This document shows positions 7,884 to 16,387 of a stretch of 64,000 nucleotides of DNA, piece after piece (position 1 is the stretch's first letter; each line of letters starts with the position of its first letter). Below the pieces are notes generated by a model. That model was not told the DNA's origin. It made no database searches and saw nothing but the letters and a program-made list of their open reading frames with translations. The translations under genes were made by a program, and so were the position numbers. Source of the stretch: a bacterium (GTDB lineage: Bacteria > UBA10199 > 2-02-FULL-44-16 > JAAZCA01); contig JAJZQH010000003.1 in the NCBI GenBank assembly GCA_021810905.1, positions 127,897 to 191,896 of the forward strand, in the 5' to 3' direction.

Positions 7884-7930
7884 AAAAAAAAATAAGAACC
7901 CGCGATGCCAATAGGCGCCGCGGGTTCTTA
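7883..7930. terminator. GC-rich hairpin with A-tract
   Basis: An A-run (7884-7892) followed by TAAGAACCCGCG/CGCGGGTTCTTA arms (7893-7930). It has the form of an intrinsic terminator read on the minus strand, yet no minus-strand gene ends here. It may belong to the adjoining repeat. The rest of 7931-8085 shows no gene. Confidence 0.5.
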
Positions 7931-8085
7931 AATGGGGAAAGGAGATGGGGGATTGAGGTGACGGGGACTGTCTCCTTCCCCCTGCCCCCGTCAAATCTTT
8001 GGATTCGATCGTTGACAGAGCGGAATTGCTCCCCTACTTCTATTATCCTTATCGGCTGTTCGATCGGAAAAGTTGCGTACTTTTT

Positions 8086-9135
8086 ATGAAAAAAATTTTC
8101 TCGAAGATAAAACACTTCGTACCGTGGGCGGTCGCAGCCGGTATATTTGCCTATCTCTTCCATATCTATCCTCCGTCGGAAGTCTGGAAGGCTCTTAAAT
8201 TCGTCAACTTGCCGGTATTTATAGCGTTTGCTGTCGGATATTTCGTTTTTATTTACATAGTAGACAGCTGGGTCACGCAGAGGGTCATCTCCGACTTCAG
8301 CCGCCCTGTTACTTTTAAAGATATCTTCGCCGCGCGAGGAGTCACATATCTCCTCATGGTACTCAGCTACCCGGCGAGCCAGGCGGGTTTTGCCTATTAC
8401 CTCAAGCGCCGCTACGGCATCCCGATCTTTCAGGCGCTCGGTATCTTCCTCTTTATCGTATTCATAGATCTGCTCTGGATCATCAATCTGGCCTTCGCAG
8501 GTTCATTTTTTCAGGACTTTACGATAGGCGGGATCGCGCTCAATAGAACGGTGCAGCTTACCGCCGCAACGGCCTACGGATTCGTATTCGTCTGGCTGGC
8601 GTTCTGGCGTAGATGGCCGGAGAGGATACTGGGCAGACACATCCGTGTCCCTTTTATAGAGCGCCTGCGCAAACGAAACGTCTTTCATATCTTCGATCAG
8701 GCACGCGTATATGATTACCTCCGCGTGACGGCTATGCGCACGCCTATACACTTGACCATCATCATTTCGATGTTTGTAGTGCTCAAGACCTTCGGCACCG
8801 ACATCCCTTTCACCAAGATACTGAGCAACATCCCCCTGGTCTTCCTCGTTGGAACGCTTCCGATTACGCCGGGAGGACTGGGCACCACGAATGCAATGAC
8901 CGTTGAATTGCTCTCCCCTTACCTCAGCGGGCCAATGATCGCCTCAGGGGCAATAGATGCAAAGGGTCTCTTGTTCACGGCGACGCTGCTCTGGATGTTC
9001 GCAAACTACCTCATGAAGGTGATCACCGGCGTCATAATGATGCGCAGGGTATCGAGCGCACTCTTCAAACCCACTGAAGACGTTGCTGAAGAAAAAGCGG
9101 AGCACGAGGCAGCACACGTCGGCGGCAATATCTAA
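8086..9135 (+). CDS. Flippase-like integral membrane protein (LPG synthase TM region / UPF0104)
   Basis: A 349-residue membrane protein with about eight hydrophobic segments, of the lysylphosphatidylglycerol-synthase transmembrane family (PF03706, as in MprF, YbhN, AglD). The family hallmark near the end is present: LPITPGGLGTTNAMTVELLSPY. Members move or modify lipid-linked substrates. The soluble MprF synthase domain is absent, so a lipid-flipping role is an inference. The start at ATG 8086 (MKKIFSKIKHF, positive-inside) has no strong ribosome site. The C-terminal tail is charged. Confidence 0.8.
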   Translation: MKKIFSKIKHFVPWAVAAGIFAYLFHIYPPSEVWKALKFVNLPVFIAFAVGYFVFIYIVDSWVTQRVISDFSRPVTFKDIFAARGVTYLLMVLSYPASQAGFAYYLKRRYGIPIFQALGIFLFIVFIDLLWIINLAFAGSFFQDFTIGGIALNRTVQLTAATAYGFVFVWLAFWRRWPERILGRHIRVPFIERLRKRNVFHIFDQARVYDYLRVTAMRTPIHLTIIISMFVVLKTFGTDIPFTKILSNIPLVFLVGTLPITPGGLGTTNAMTVELLSPYLSGPMIASGAIDAKGLLFTATLLWMFANYLMKVITGVIMMRRVSSALFKPTEDVAEEKAEHEAAHVGGNI

Positions 9136-9316
9136 ATTACCCCATCCCTGGGGTAAAAATGCCCCGTTTTTATCGATTATTCAGCTCCCTGCAGGAGACG
9201 AACTGTTTTTTCCACATCTGTTTCGCTTTAAAAACAAAAAGATAGAAGCTCGAAATTTTTTCCGGAGCATCCACACTATGGCATGGATATTGCTGTTTTT
9301 ATTCGTGGTGAAGATA

Positions 9317-9895
9317 ATGAAAGAAGGACTCATCATTCATGGAGCGCGGCTCAGGGAGATCATACGTGACGATCTCAAGCGCGCCCTCCTGCTCGAAAGA
9401 GTCGTTACCAGCGAAGATGCCGAGTTTTACATCGTCAATTTGCTCAGCGAATACCATGATGCAGCAAGGCTTCCCGAATTCTATGAGGAGGAACGCCCGC
9501 TCGGAGTACGCTTCATGGAGGCGATCTCCGAAGAGGGCTCTGACAAGACGCAGTCACTCAAAAGAATCGGAGACTGTACGCTCCTGGCGCTTGGATTCTT
9601 TGCCGAGAGCATGCGCAGGGGCATCGTGGGAACGTCATATTACATGCATATAGGCGGGTGCGCATACGAAACCCTCTCCGGAGTGCTCGTCAGCGATCCG
9701 CTATTTGCGGAGATCTATGCGGAACTCGCGTCCAAATTCGTATCGCTCGTGGGAGCACTCTTCCGTATGTCGCCGTGCAACAAGGCATCTTCAAACATGG
9801 AACTCCTGAATATCTACCGAAGGTGGCGAAAAAACCAGGACGAGAGGCTCGCGGAAATCCTGGAGCGAGAGGGTATTCTCGCATCCTGCCATTGA
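9317..9895 (+). CDS. Conserved-looking hypothetical protein, first of a pair
   Basis: A 192-residue soluble, helical protein not recognised by me. It begins MKEGLIIHGARLREIIRDDL and contains YHDAARLPEFYEEERPLGVRF and LALGFFAESMRRGIVG, then SYYMHIGGCAYETLSG. A start at 9278 (through a hydrophobic MAWILLFLFVVKI stretch) is possible and would add an N-terminal membrane helix. Only 11 bp separate it from the next unknown gene, suggesting an operon. Confidence 0.7.
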   Translation: MKEGLIIHGARLREIIRDDLKRALLLERVVTSEDAEFYIVNLLSEYHDAARLPEFYEEERPLGVRFMEAISEEGSDKTQSLKRIGDCTLLALGFFAESMRRGIVGTSYYMHIGGCAYETLSGVLVSDPLFAEIYAELASKFVSLVGALFRMSPCNKASSNMELLNIYRRWRKNQDERLAEILEREGILASCH

Positions 9896-9906
9896 TCAAT
9901 AAGGCC

Positions 9907-10533
9907 ATGAAGATTGGCGATATCTACAGAACGCTTTGCGAACTCTACGGGATAAGCGACGCCCTCGACATCGATCATTTTCTCGTCATGATGAGGAGCA
10001 ATCCCGCTGATGTCGAGATCCACAGCAGGTTCTCGAACCGTGAGATGCTGCTCGTCAGCCAGTCGGGCGAATTTGTCGAAGTGGGGCTGTACATCGCGCC
10101 TGCGATCCTGACCGCTCTGGAATTGCGAGAACCGCTCGACTGCATCGAGGAATTCTCCTGCGCAACAGAGGGGGCAAGCCACTTCCTCTATGTTGCCGAT
10201 CGCGCGCCAAAGGGCCGCTGTGTATCGCAGCTCGAACTCGAACTCCAGGCAGAGGTGGACAAGTTCCTGCTCATCCATCTCGCCGCAGCGAACCGCAGCG
10301 GAACGTGTGCGCCCGACTTGTTCGAGAGACAGTTCAGACGCCACGGCTTTGACGCATCCCTCACCCGCGACGAACTGGAGAGATACGAGACAGCGAGCCA
10401 TTTTGCCGCCAAATTCTCCTCCCGCCTCAGAGAACGCTATTTCAATCCACTCAGCCTCTCAGGGCTTACGGCCGAGGCGAGAAAATTCTTCGAACAGGAC
10501 CTTGCCGGCAAGCTGGCAGTCGTAATACCGTAA
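9907..10533 (+). CDS. Hypothetical protein, second of a pair
   Basis: A 208-residue soluble protein of unknown function that starts MKIGDIYRTLCELYGISDAL, with AAGG before the ATG. The central part looks like an alpha/beta fold (LLVSQSGEFVEVGLYIAPAI) and is followed by a helical, charged C-terminal half. It probably works with the preceding 192-residue protein. No motif ties it to a known enzyme. Confidence 0.7.
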   Translation: MKIGDIYRTLCELYGISDALDIDHFLVMMRSNPADVEIHSRFSNREMLLVSQSGEFVEVGLYIAPAILTALELREPLDCIEEFSCATEGASHFLYVADRAPKGRCVSQLELELQAEVDKFLLIHLAAANRSGTCAPDLFERQFRRHGFDASLTRDELERYETASHFAAKFSSRLRERYFNPLSLSGLTAEARKFFEQDLAGKLAVVIP

Positions 10534-10588
10534 ACGTCAGGCTCATATCCCTTGCGCAGCGATGGTGATTAATCTACAAGGCGTCGCG

Positions 10589-10969
10589 ATGCGCATATTT
10601 TATCTCATAGCTGCAATCCTCTCGCTGCTGGTGAATTCCTGCGGCAGCAGCGACGGCTTTCAGCCGGACGTGCCCACCGATGCGCCGCCGATCATATCGC
10701 GCGTCGATCCGAACGCGGGCTCACCCGGCGACAACATCACCATCTTCGGCCTCGGCTTTTCCACTTCATATCCCGAAGTCATCGTAGTGATAGGCGGCGC
10801 GGCAACTACGGCGACATCATACAGGCTTCTGGACAACCCTACCTCTTCCGAGATAGAGGCGATTACGGCGACTGTTCCGTTCGAGGCGGTTATCGGTGAA
10901 GGGCCCGTATACGTGCAGGTGCACGGTAATTCCAGCAACTCAGACGTGAGTTTCACCGTCATTCCATGA
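10589..10969 (+). CDS. IPT/TIG-domain lipoprotein
   Basis: A 126-residue predicted lipoprotein. Signal peptide MRIFYLIAAILSLLVNSC ends in a lipobox Cys. It is followed by a Ser/Asp/Pro linker and one immunoglobulin-like IPT/TIG domain (ISRVDPNAGSPGDNITIFGLGF, with GPVYVQVHG near the end). It likely sits in the periplasm or on the outer membrane. Its TGA overlaps the ATG of the kinase gene (ATGA), so it heads a coupled operon with the AmgK/MurU-like genes. Confidence 0.85.
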   Translation: MRIFYLIAAILSLLVNSCGSSDGFQPDVPTDAPPIISRVDPNAGSPGDNITIFGLGFSTSYPEVIVVIGGAATTATSYRLLDNPTSSEIEAITATVPFEAVIGEGPVYVQVHGNSSNSDVSFTVIP

Positions 10970-12000
10970 ACGATATGAAACAGATACTGCAAAAAATACT
11001 GAATGATGAAGTGAGTTCGACGGCGGAAATCTCCCAGCTAATAAAACTGCACGGCGACGCGTCCTATCGAACGTACTATCGCGCAGTTTTATCGGACGGA
11101 AACACTTTCATCGTAATGCAGATGCCGGAGGGAAAATCGTCAGTGTCCGAAGAAATCACCAACTTCAACGGTACGCACAAAGAGCTGCCGTTCATAAACG
11201 TAGAGCGTTATCTCTCGGGACTCGGGCTGCCAGTCCCAGCAATAAGATGTTACAGCGAGGTTCACCACCTCATGGTCCTCGAGGACCTGGGCGATAGGCT
11301 CATGGCGCGCGTAGTGGAAAACGCATCCGAACCGGAGCGCCTTCTGTGGTACAAGAAGGCCGTAGATCTTCTCGTTCTCATGCAGGAGCGCACGCGAAGC
11401 GCAGAAATCAAATCATGCGTTGCGTGCGCGCGTTCGTTCGACGCCCGACTGCTGAACTGGGAGTTCGATCACTTTCGCGAGTACGGCGTTGAGGCCAGGC
11501 TTGGCGCAAAGATGTCCGACGAAGACCTCCATATATTTGAGGAAGAGACGCGCGCGATAACAAGCGATATCGAACGCATGCCCCGCGGTTTCACTCATCG
11601 CGATTTTCAGAGCAGAAATCTCGTCATCAAGGACGATGATCTCTACATTATAGATTTTCAGGATGCCCTCCAGGGCCCTCGCGTATACGACCTCGTGGCC
11701 CTCACGCGCGATTCGTATGTCAAACTCGCTGACGATACGCTCGATGCGCTCATCGCATATTATGCTTCCAGGGTTGGAAGAGACGCGGCTTCGGTGCGAC
11801 GCGAATTCGACATGGTCACGGTGCAGAGAAAGCTCAAGGACGCGGGCCGCTTTGTCTTCATCGACCGCGTGAAAAAGAATCCAAACTTCCTGCAGTACAT
11901 CCCAAACTCCCTGGGCTATGTGCGGGATGCGTTCGCCAGGATGCCTGAGCGCGCGAGGCTTCGCGAGGTAATTGAAAAATATCTCCCGGAGTGGCGATGA
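10966..12000 (+). CDS. amgK: AmgK-like sugar kinase (aminoglycoside phosphotransferase fold)
   Basis: A 344-residue kinase of the APH fold with HGDASYRTYYRAVL near the N-terminus, the catalytic loop FTHRDFQSRNLVI and the metal site IIDFQDALQGPRVYDLV. AmgK phosphorylates N-acetylmuramate and N-acetylglucosamine at the anomeric carbon in peptidoglycan recycling. The assignment is supported by the next gene, a MurU-like uridylyltransferase, coupled by an ATGA overlap at 11997-12000, the arrangement known from Pseudomonas. Substrate is inferred from this pairing. Confidence 0.85.
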   Translation: MNDMKQILQKILNDEVSSTAEISQLIKLHGDASYRTYYRAVLSDGNTFIVMQMPEGKSSVSEEITNFNGTHKELPFINVERYLSGLGLPVPAIRCYSEVHHLMVLEDLGDRLMARVVENASEPERLLWYKKAVDLLVLMQERTRSAEIKSCVACARSFDARLLNWEFDHFREYGVEARLGAKMSDEDLHIFEEETRAITSDIERMPRGFTHRDFQSRNLVIKDDDLYIIDFQDALQGPRVYDLVALTRDSYVKLADDTLDALIAYYASRVGRDAASVRREFDMVTVQRKLKDAGRFVFIDRVKKNPNFLQYIPNSLGYVRDAFARMPERARLREVIEKYLPEWR

Positions 12001-12725
12001 ATTCTGAAATCGACGGCGCTATGTTGCTCGCAGCGGGCCTGGGCACGAGGCTCAGGCCGCTGACGCTTTCTACTCCGAAGCCGCTTCTGCCGCTTGACGG
12101 CTGCCTTCTTATAGACCATCAGCTGCGCTACCTGGCGAGAAGCGGAATCAAACGCGTTGCCATCAACCTCCATCACCTGGGCGATATGATCCGTGAGTAC
12201 GCTGGCGACGGATCGAAATATGGCGTGGAGATTTTCTATTCAGAGGAACCCAGGCTGCTGGATACGGGTGGCGGCATCAGGAAGGCGGCCCCATTCTTCG
12301 AAGGCAGACCGTTTCTGGCGCTGAACTCTGACGCGCTCATCGACGTCGACCTTGATGAGTTGATCTCGCGACATCAAAACTCAGGCACAGCGGCGACGAT
12401 GGTTCTCAAACCCCTTGAGGATAGATATTCGTACACGCCCGTCGCGGTGGACGATTCGGGCAACGTAACCGGATTCGGTTCGGGTCAATATTTCTACACC
12501 GGGCTGCAGGTGGTGAGCCCGCACATCGTAGACCTGCTGCCTCCGGCCGGCGAGTCGTCGAGCCTCATCAAGGACGGATATTTGAAACTGCTTGGGGGGG
12601 GCGGAAAAGTGGCCGCGTATATCTATCACGGATATTTCAACGATCTGGGCACCTTCGATCGCTACGAAGAAGCGAAGGGGGATATCGCCAGAGGCATGTT
12701 CAAATTGTTCACAGAAAAATCCTGA
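11997..12725 (+). CDS. murU: MurU-like nucleotidyltransferase
   Basis: A 242-residue sugar-1-phosphate nucleotidyltransferase with AAGLGTRLRPLTLSTPKPLL, EEPRLLDTGGGIRKA, LNSDALIDVDLDEL and a C-terminal FNDLGTFDRYEEA. In the AmgK-MurU bypass it would convert MurNAc-1-phosphate to UDP-MurNAc, recycling cell wall sugar. The ATG at 11997 has GGAG six bases upstream and overlaps the kinase stop. A mannose-1-phosphate guanylyltransferase-like role is the alternative. Confidence 0.85.
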   Translation: MNSEIDGAMLLAAGLGTRLRPLTLSTPKPLLPLDGCLLIDHQLRYLARSGIKRVAINLHHLGDMIREYAGDGSKYGVEIFYSEEPRLLDTGGGIRKAAPFFEGRPFLALNSDALIDVDLDELISRHQNSGTAATMVLKPLEDRYSYTPVAVDDSGNVTGFGSGQYFYTGLQVVSPHIVDLLPPAGESSSLIKDGYLKLLGGGGKVAAYIYHGYFNDLGTFDRYEEAKGDIARGMFKLFTEKS

Positions 12726-12735
12726 ATTCTAAAGT

Positions 12736-15348
12736 CTAATTCGCAAGGGAGTAGATCTCTATACCGCTGGCCTGTGAACTCGCCAGAAGGTACTGCGGAA
12801 ATGCGCTGAAGGACTTCACGTCAAAAAACCTCGACAAAGGCGTGGCGGCGACGAGCGAAGGCTGCCCCTGAGCGATACTGTAGAGCGAAAACGTCGCCGC
12901 AGCGCCGTACGGAGACGCGAGCGCGATCGCATTGCCGGTCATGGCGACGTGCGCGCCAACGAGCTTCGAAAGCTGCGAGCCCTGCTTTCGCTGAACGGAA
13001 ACGGCCAAACCTGACGCCTGCCTGTTAGCCAGATCCTTTACAACTATCTTGTCTCCGTCGACCATGGAGATCTTCGAACCTCCCTTGGCATCGACCGCAG
13101 CATCGACGAGATTCGTAGTGCCGAATATCTGCGAAGCGACCGGCTCCGCATTGTTCGGCGGAACGCATTTCCAGGAATAAATTCCTGCCGGCGCCGCGAA
13201 GATCGCTTCGTAGTTGCCGCCGCTCTCGGTGACCGCGAGCAGCGATCCAGCGTCTTCATTTTCTCCGCCCTGCGTGACGAGAGTGTTCATGACGCATATT
13301 GCCGCGCCGATCTCGTATTTCGAAGCCTGTTTTGTGATCGGGTAGATCGCCAACTGATCGTACCACTTCCCCTCTGATGCGGAGTATCCGTTATAGAGTA
13401 CGGTGAGCGTCCCCTTCGGCGAGAGCATTAGCCCGCCGATGCCCCTGAGAACACCTGGATTCGCTTCTCCTGCGGCAACCGCAGGAAAATCCTTGAATTC
13501 GCCGGTCGATTCGCCCTGGCGGTTGATCGTCTTCTCTCCGTAAGTTGTTTTATCAGTGCCGGCCTGCACCGCAAGCCTCCATGGCTGCGTGGCTTCGCTG
13601 GCAATCGATGACCATGCGTATGCAAGCTTGGCGCCGTCGTAAGCAGCGCGGCTCGCAAACGCTCCGCCCACTCCCATGCTGATGGAATTGCGCTCCGCCG
13701 CGTTCTCGAGATAGAGCTTGCCTCCACGGCCGAAGGCCATCTCTATGGCGGCGACGAGCGCCTTTCCCGAAACGAGGCTTGCCCCCTCCACGCGCACATA
13801 GATGGCGCCCGTGTCGATCACCTTGAATGTACGATCGGCGGCCATGATTTCAAGCGCCGATGCGCCGGAGCCATCATCCGCACGAACCGCAGTAAAGCTA
13901 GAGACTGCACCACCTGCATACGGCGTTATGCGGTTCGGCAACCCCGCCATCAACCCCGCCTTGGAATCGGCGACCGCGTCATATTTCCAATCCTCTTTTC
14001 CCGACGATGACGTATCCCTGTGCATTGAAGTCAGGAAATTCGGTCCGCGGACATAGACTTCGTCACCGCTTGCTTCGATTACGTATATGAATGACGGCGC
14101 GTTCTCGTCCTGGATAAACGCCGGGAGCTGTATCTGCGCAAAGTGATCTGCTTTTGAGAAGTCATCCGTCTTTCTGTAGATGAAGAAACCGGCGGTAAAC
14201 TGATATAGGCCGCTTGTGCCCATGTATTTTACGAGGGTGCCGTTTCTTGCCGCCTCGCGCAGGCAGACGGTCGTATCGGAGGATTGCTGTCCCGAACAAT
14301 TGGAGCCGATGAACTGCGTGGCTGCCTGCTGCGAATAAGCGATGCCCACGACATAGAAATTAGTCCCGTCCGATGCTACGTCGGTAGGGATAAACCGATC
14401 GAAGCGGCTGAAGCTGCCGTCTTCCGCTGTAAAACCGACGGCCGCCGCCTGCCCGCCGGATGAGGAAATAGCGGCAACCGTGGCAGATGGAGCATCGTTC
14501 GCAATAGCGCTGAAAATCGGATCAAAGGCCTGCTCGAAGGTAGGCGCTGAGGTTGTAATCGTGGAAGATGATTTTGCCAGCACCAGGACGTGAGGGCCGC
14601 CGATCACCGCCTTGACCGGGACGAACATCTCTCCGGCTGAACTCGGCGTGATGCCCGCTACGACAACGCCGGAGCACTTCTCTCCGCTCTCCAGCTGGGC
14701 CGTCGAAATCTGTTGCATATATCCGTCGCCGCTTGCGAAGAGAATCGAGCTGCCGTCATCGCTGACCGCAAGCGAGACGACGCCGAACGGCACCGAACGC
14801 CACGCCCCGCTTGAAGCGAGGTCAGTAAGTTTTCCAGAGCTGTCGGCCCCTGCGAGCCCAATGCCCCGCTCCGTGCCATAGACTATCATCTGCTTTCCGC
14901 CGTAGGCGATCGGCGCCAGGTCCGTTACCGCTCCGGGCCTTTGAAGGACGACCGTTCCCAGGACCGTGTCCTCGGTCCCGTATTTTATAGTCGCTCCACT
15001 CCCCCAGACCAGCATCTCAACGGGTTCAGAAGCGCTCGCAGCCAGATTCATTGACGCCACACCCTTTATCTGACCGCCCATGCTGCCTTGATAGCCCGCA
15101 GCGAGCGGATCGGGTTCGAGCTGTATGTCCTGCGCCGTGCCACCCGATACTTCTACGCGGTACGAATACTCGCCATTCATGCATACGCTTCCGGACGTCG
15201 ATGAAACGAGAGTGGTCGCGGATCCCCCTCCACCGCCGCCGCCGCTGCAGCCCATCAAAATGAGAATCAGCGTCAATGCGGTGACATCCGCCGCGATGCG
15301 CAATTTATGGGCCGGACGGATGAGTCCAATATATGACATTGATATCAT
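12736..15348 (-). CDS. Large lipoprotein of unknown function
   Basis: An 870-residue predicted lipoprotein. The ATG at 15346-15348 has AGGAG upstream. The signal peptide ends in LILMGC, and the Cys is followed by Ser and seven glycines, a flexible surface linker. The rest is rich in beta-strand, Gly, Ser and Ala, with recurrent short VAAI/VSLAVSDDGSSILFASG-like stretches reminiscent of beta-propeller blades. Two pairs of Cys may form disulphides. It converges on murU with only 10 bp between stops. An outer-membrane or surface location is likely; the function is unknown. Confidence 0.8.
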   Translation of the reverse strand: MISMSYIGLIRPAHKLRIAADVTALTLILILMGCSGGGGGGGSATTLVSSTSGSVCMNGEYSYRVEVSGGTAQDIQLEPDPLAAGYQGSMGGQIKGVASMNLAASASEPVEMLVWGSGATIKYGTEDTVLGTVVLQRPGAVTDLAPIAYGGKQMIVYGTERGIGLAGADSSGKLTDLASSGAWRSVPFGVVSLAVSDDGSSILFASGDGYMQQISTAQLESGEKCSGVVVAGITPSSAGEMFVPVKAVIGGPHVLVLAKSSSTITTSAPTFEQAFDPIFSAIANDAPSATVAAISSSGGQAAAVGFTAEDGSFSRFDRFIPTDVASDGTNFYVVGIAYSQQAATQFIGSNCSGQQSSDTTVCLREAARNGTLVKYMGTSGLYQFTAGFFIYRKTDDFSKADHFAQIQLPAFIQDENAPSFIYVIEASGDEVYVRGPNFLTSMHRDTSSSGKEDWKYDAVADSKAGLMAGLPNRITPYAGGAVSSFTAVRADDGSGASALEIMAADRTFKVIDTGAIYVRVEGASLVSGKALVAAIEMAFGRGGKLYLENAAERNSISMGVGGAFASRAAYDGAKLAYAWSSIASEATQPWRLAVQAGTDKTTYGEKTINRQGESTGEFKDFPAVAAGEANPGVLRGIGGLMLSPKGTLTVLYNGYSASEGKWYDQLAIYPITKQASKYEIGAAICVMNTLVTQGGENEDAGSLLAVTESGGNYEAIFAAPAGIYSWKCVPPNNAEPVASQIFGTTNLVDAAVDAKGGSKISMVDGDKIVVKDLANRQASGLAVSVQRKQGSQLSKLVGAHVAMTGNAIALASPYGAAATFSLYSIAQGQPSLVAATPLSRFFDVKSFSAFPQYLLASSQASGIEIYSLAN

Positions 15349-15449
15349 GAAATAACTCCTCGCTGTCCGCACGCCTACGCCAGCAGACCGCGTTGATTAC
15401 GAACGCACGCTTTAATACAGCATATCCCGTGCCAAAATCGAAGAGGAGG

Positions 15450-16385
15450 TTAAGGAATTATGCACGTCAGCAGGGGGCCTGTGCTTATTTCCAGGCGAGT
15501 GACCGGCGCATCGGCAAAATCGCCGTCCACGGTGTATTCCATCGGCTTGTCGAACTCCAGCACAAGGCTCTGGCACATCTCATCGATGTAGTGTTCGGAT
15601 CTGGCCGGGAGCCCGAAGAACGCCTTGGGGAAGGTGGAGAGGAGTTGACGCCCTGTCGCTGAAATAGCTACGGCCTGGAATCTCCCAGTCTCCGAAGTCG
15701 CTCGATAGAGCGGACGGAAATTAAAGCCGAGGGTGGTCATGGTCCCCGCAAAAATCATCATCGCGTTTTTGAACGGCTGAACCTTGCCGTCTACGGTCAT
15801 GCGGCAATCAAACCTTTCGCAGAGGCGCTGCGCGAACTTGCCGTTGAGCGCCGCGGAAAACATGGCGCGGGAAAGCAGCCATGCGCCCCGCGCAGGCGAA
15901 GGACCGCCTTCCACATCCTGATATACGTCTATGAAACGGCCTATGAGTCCCAACCCCATGAGGAATCCATAGGCCCCATTGACGCGCACCATATTGAGCT
16001 GTGTCTCCTTGAACGGAATACTCTCGTGGTATTTCAGGATCAGATTCGAAAGTATCCTTTCAGGGGCGCCCTTGATTCTAAGCTGATTAGCAAGATTGTT
16101 CATCGTCCCGCCGCGCAGCAGAGCGACCTTTGGCAGCGGCGCATCTCCGTAGACCTCGAGAAAAGCGGAGAGCGTACGATGATTCGTTCCGTCTCCGCCT
16201 GAGATTCCCAGGATGTCCACGCCGCGCCCCTTGAACTCGTGCGCCAGCTCGCGCACTTCATCGAGCGTCTCCGTGGAGTGGCACGAGCCCTTGTCGCCAA
16301 CGATAAACCCGAGCTTCTTTATCCTCTCCGGGTTGCTCCGGTTGGAGCGCGAATATGGATTGAGTATTATTCCTATTCCAGCCAT
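15450..16385 (-). CDS. Diacylglycerol kinase-family lipid kinase
   Basis: A 311-residue protein of the DAGK catalytic domain / YegS-DgkB fold. It starts MAGIGIILNPYSRSNR and has the nucleotide motif GISGGDGTNHRTLSAF plus LLRGGTMNNLANQL. The C-terminal half carries YTVDGDFADAPVTRLEIS, typical of the second domain. It probably phosphorylates a lipid such as diacylglycerol. The ATG lies 2 bp after the kamE stop, with GGGAG inside the kamE end, so it is translated from the lysine operon. Confidence 0.9.
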   Translation of the reverse strand: MAGIGIILNPYSRSNRSNPERIKKLGFIVGDKGSCHSTETLDEVRELAHEFKGRGVDILGISGGDGTNHRTLSAFLEVYGDAPLPKVALLRGGTMNNLANQLRIKGAPERILSNLILKYHESIPFKETQLNMVRVNGAYGFLMGLGLIGRFIDVYQDVEGGPSPARGAWLLSRAMFSAALNGKFAQRLCERFDCRMTVDGKVQPFKNAMMIFAGTMTTLGFNFRPLYRATSETGRFQAVAISATGRQLLSTFPKAFFGLPARSEHYIDEMCQSLVLEFDKPMEYTVDGDFADAPVTRLEISTGPLLTCIIP

Positions 16386-16387
16386 CT

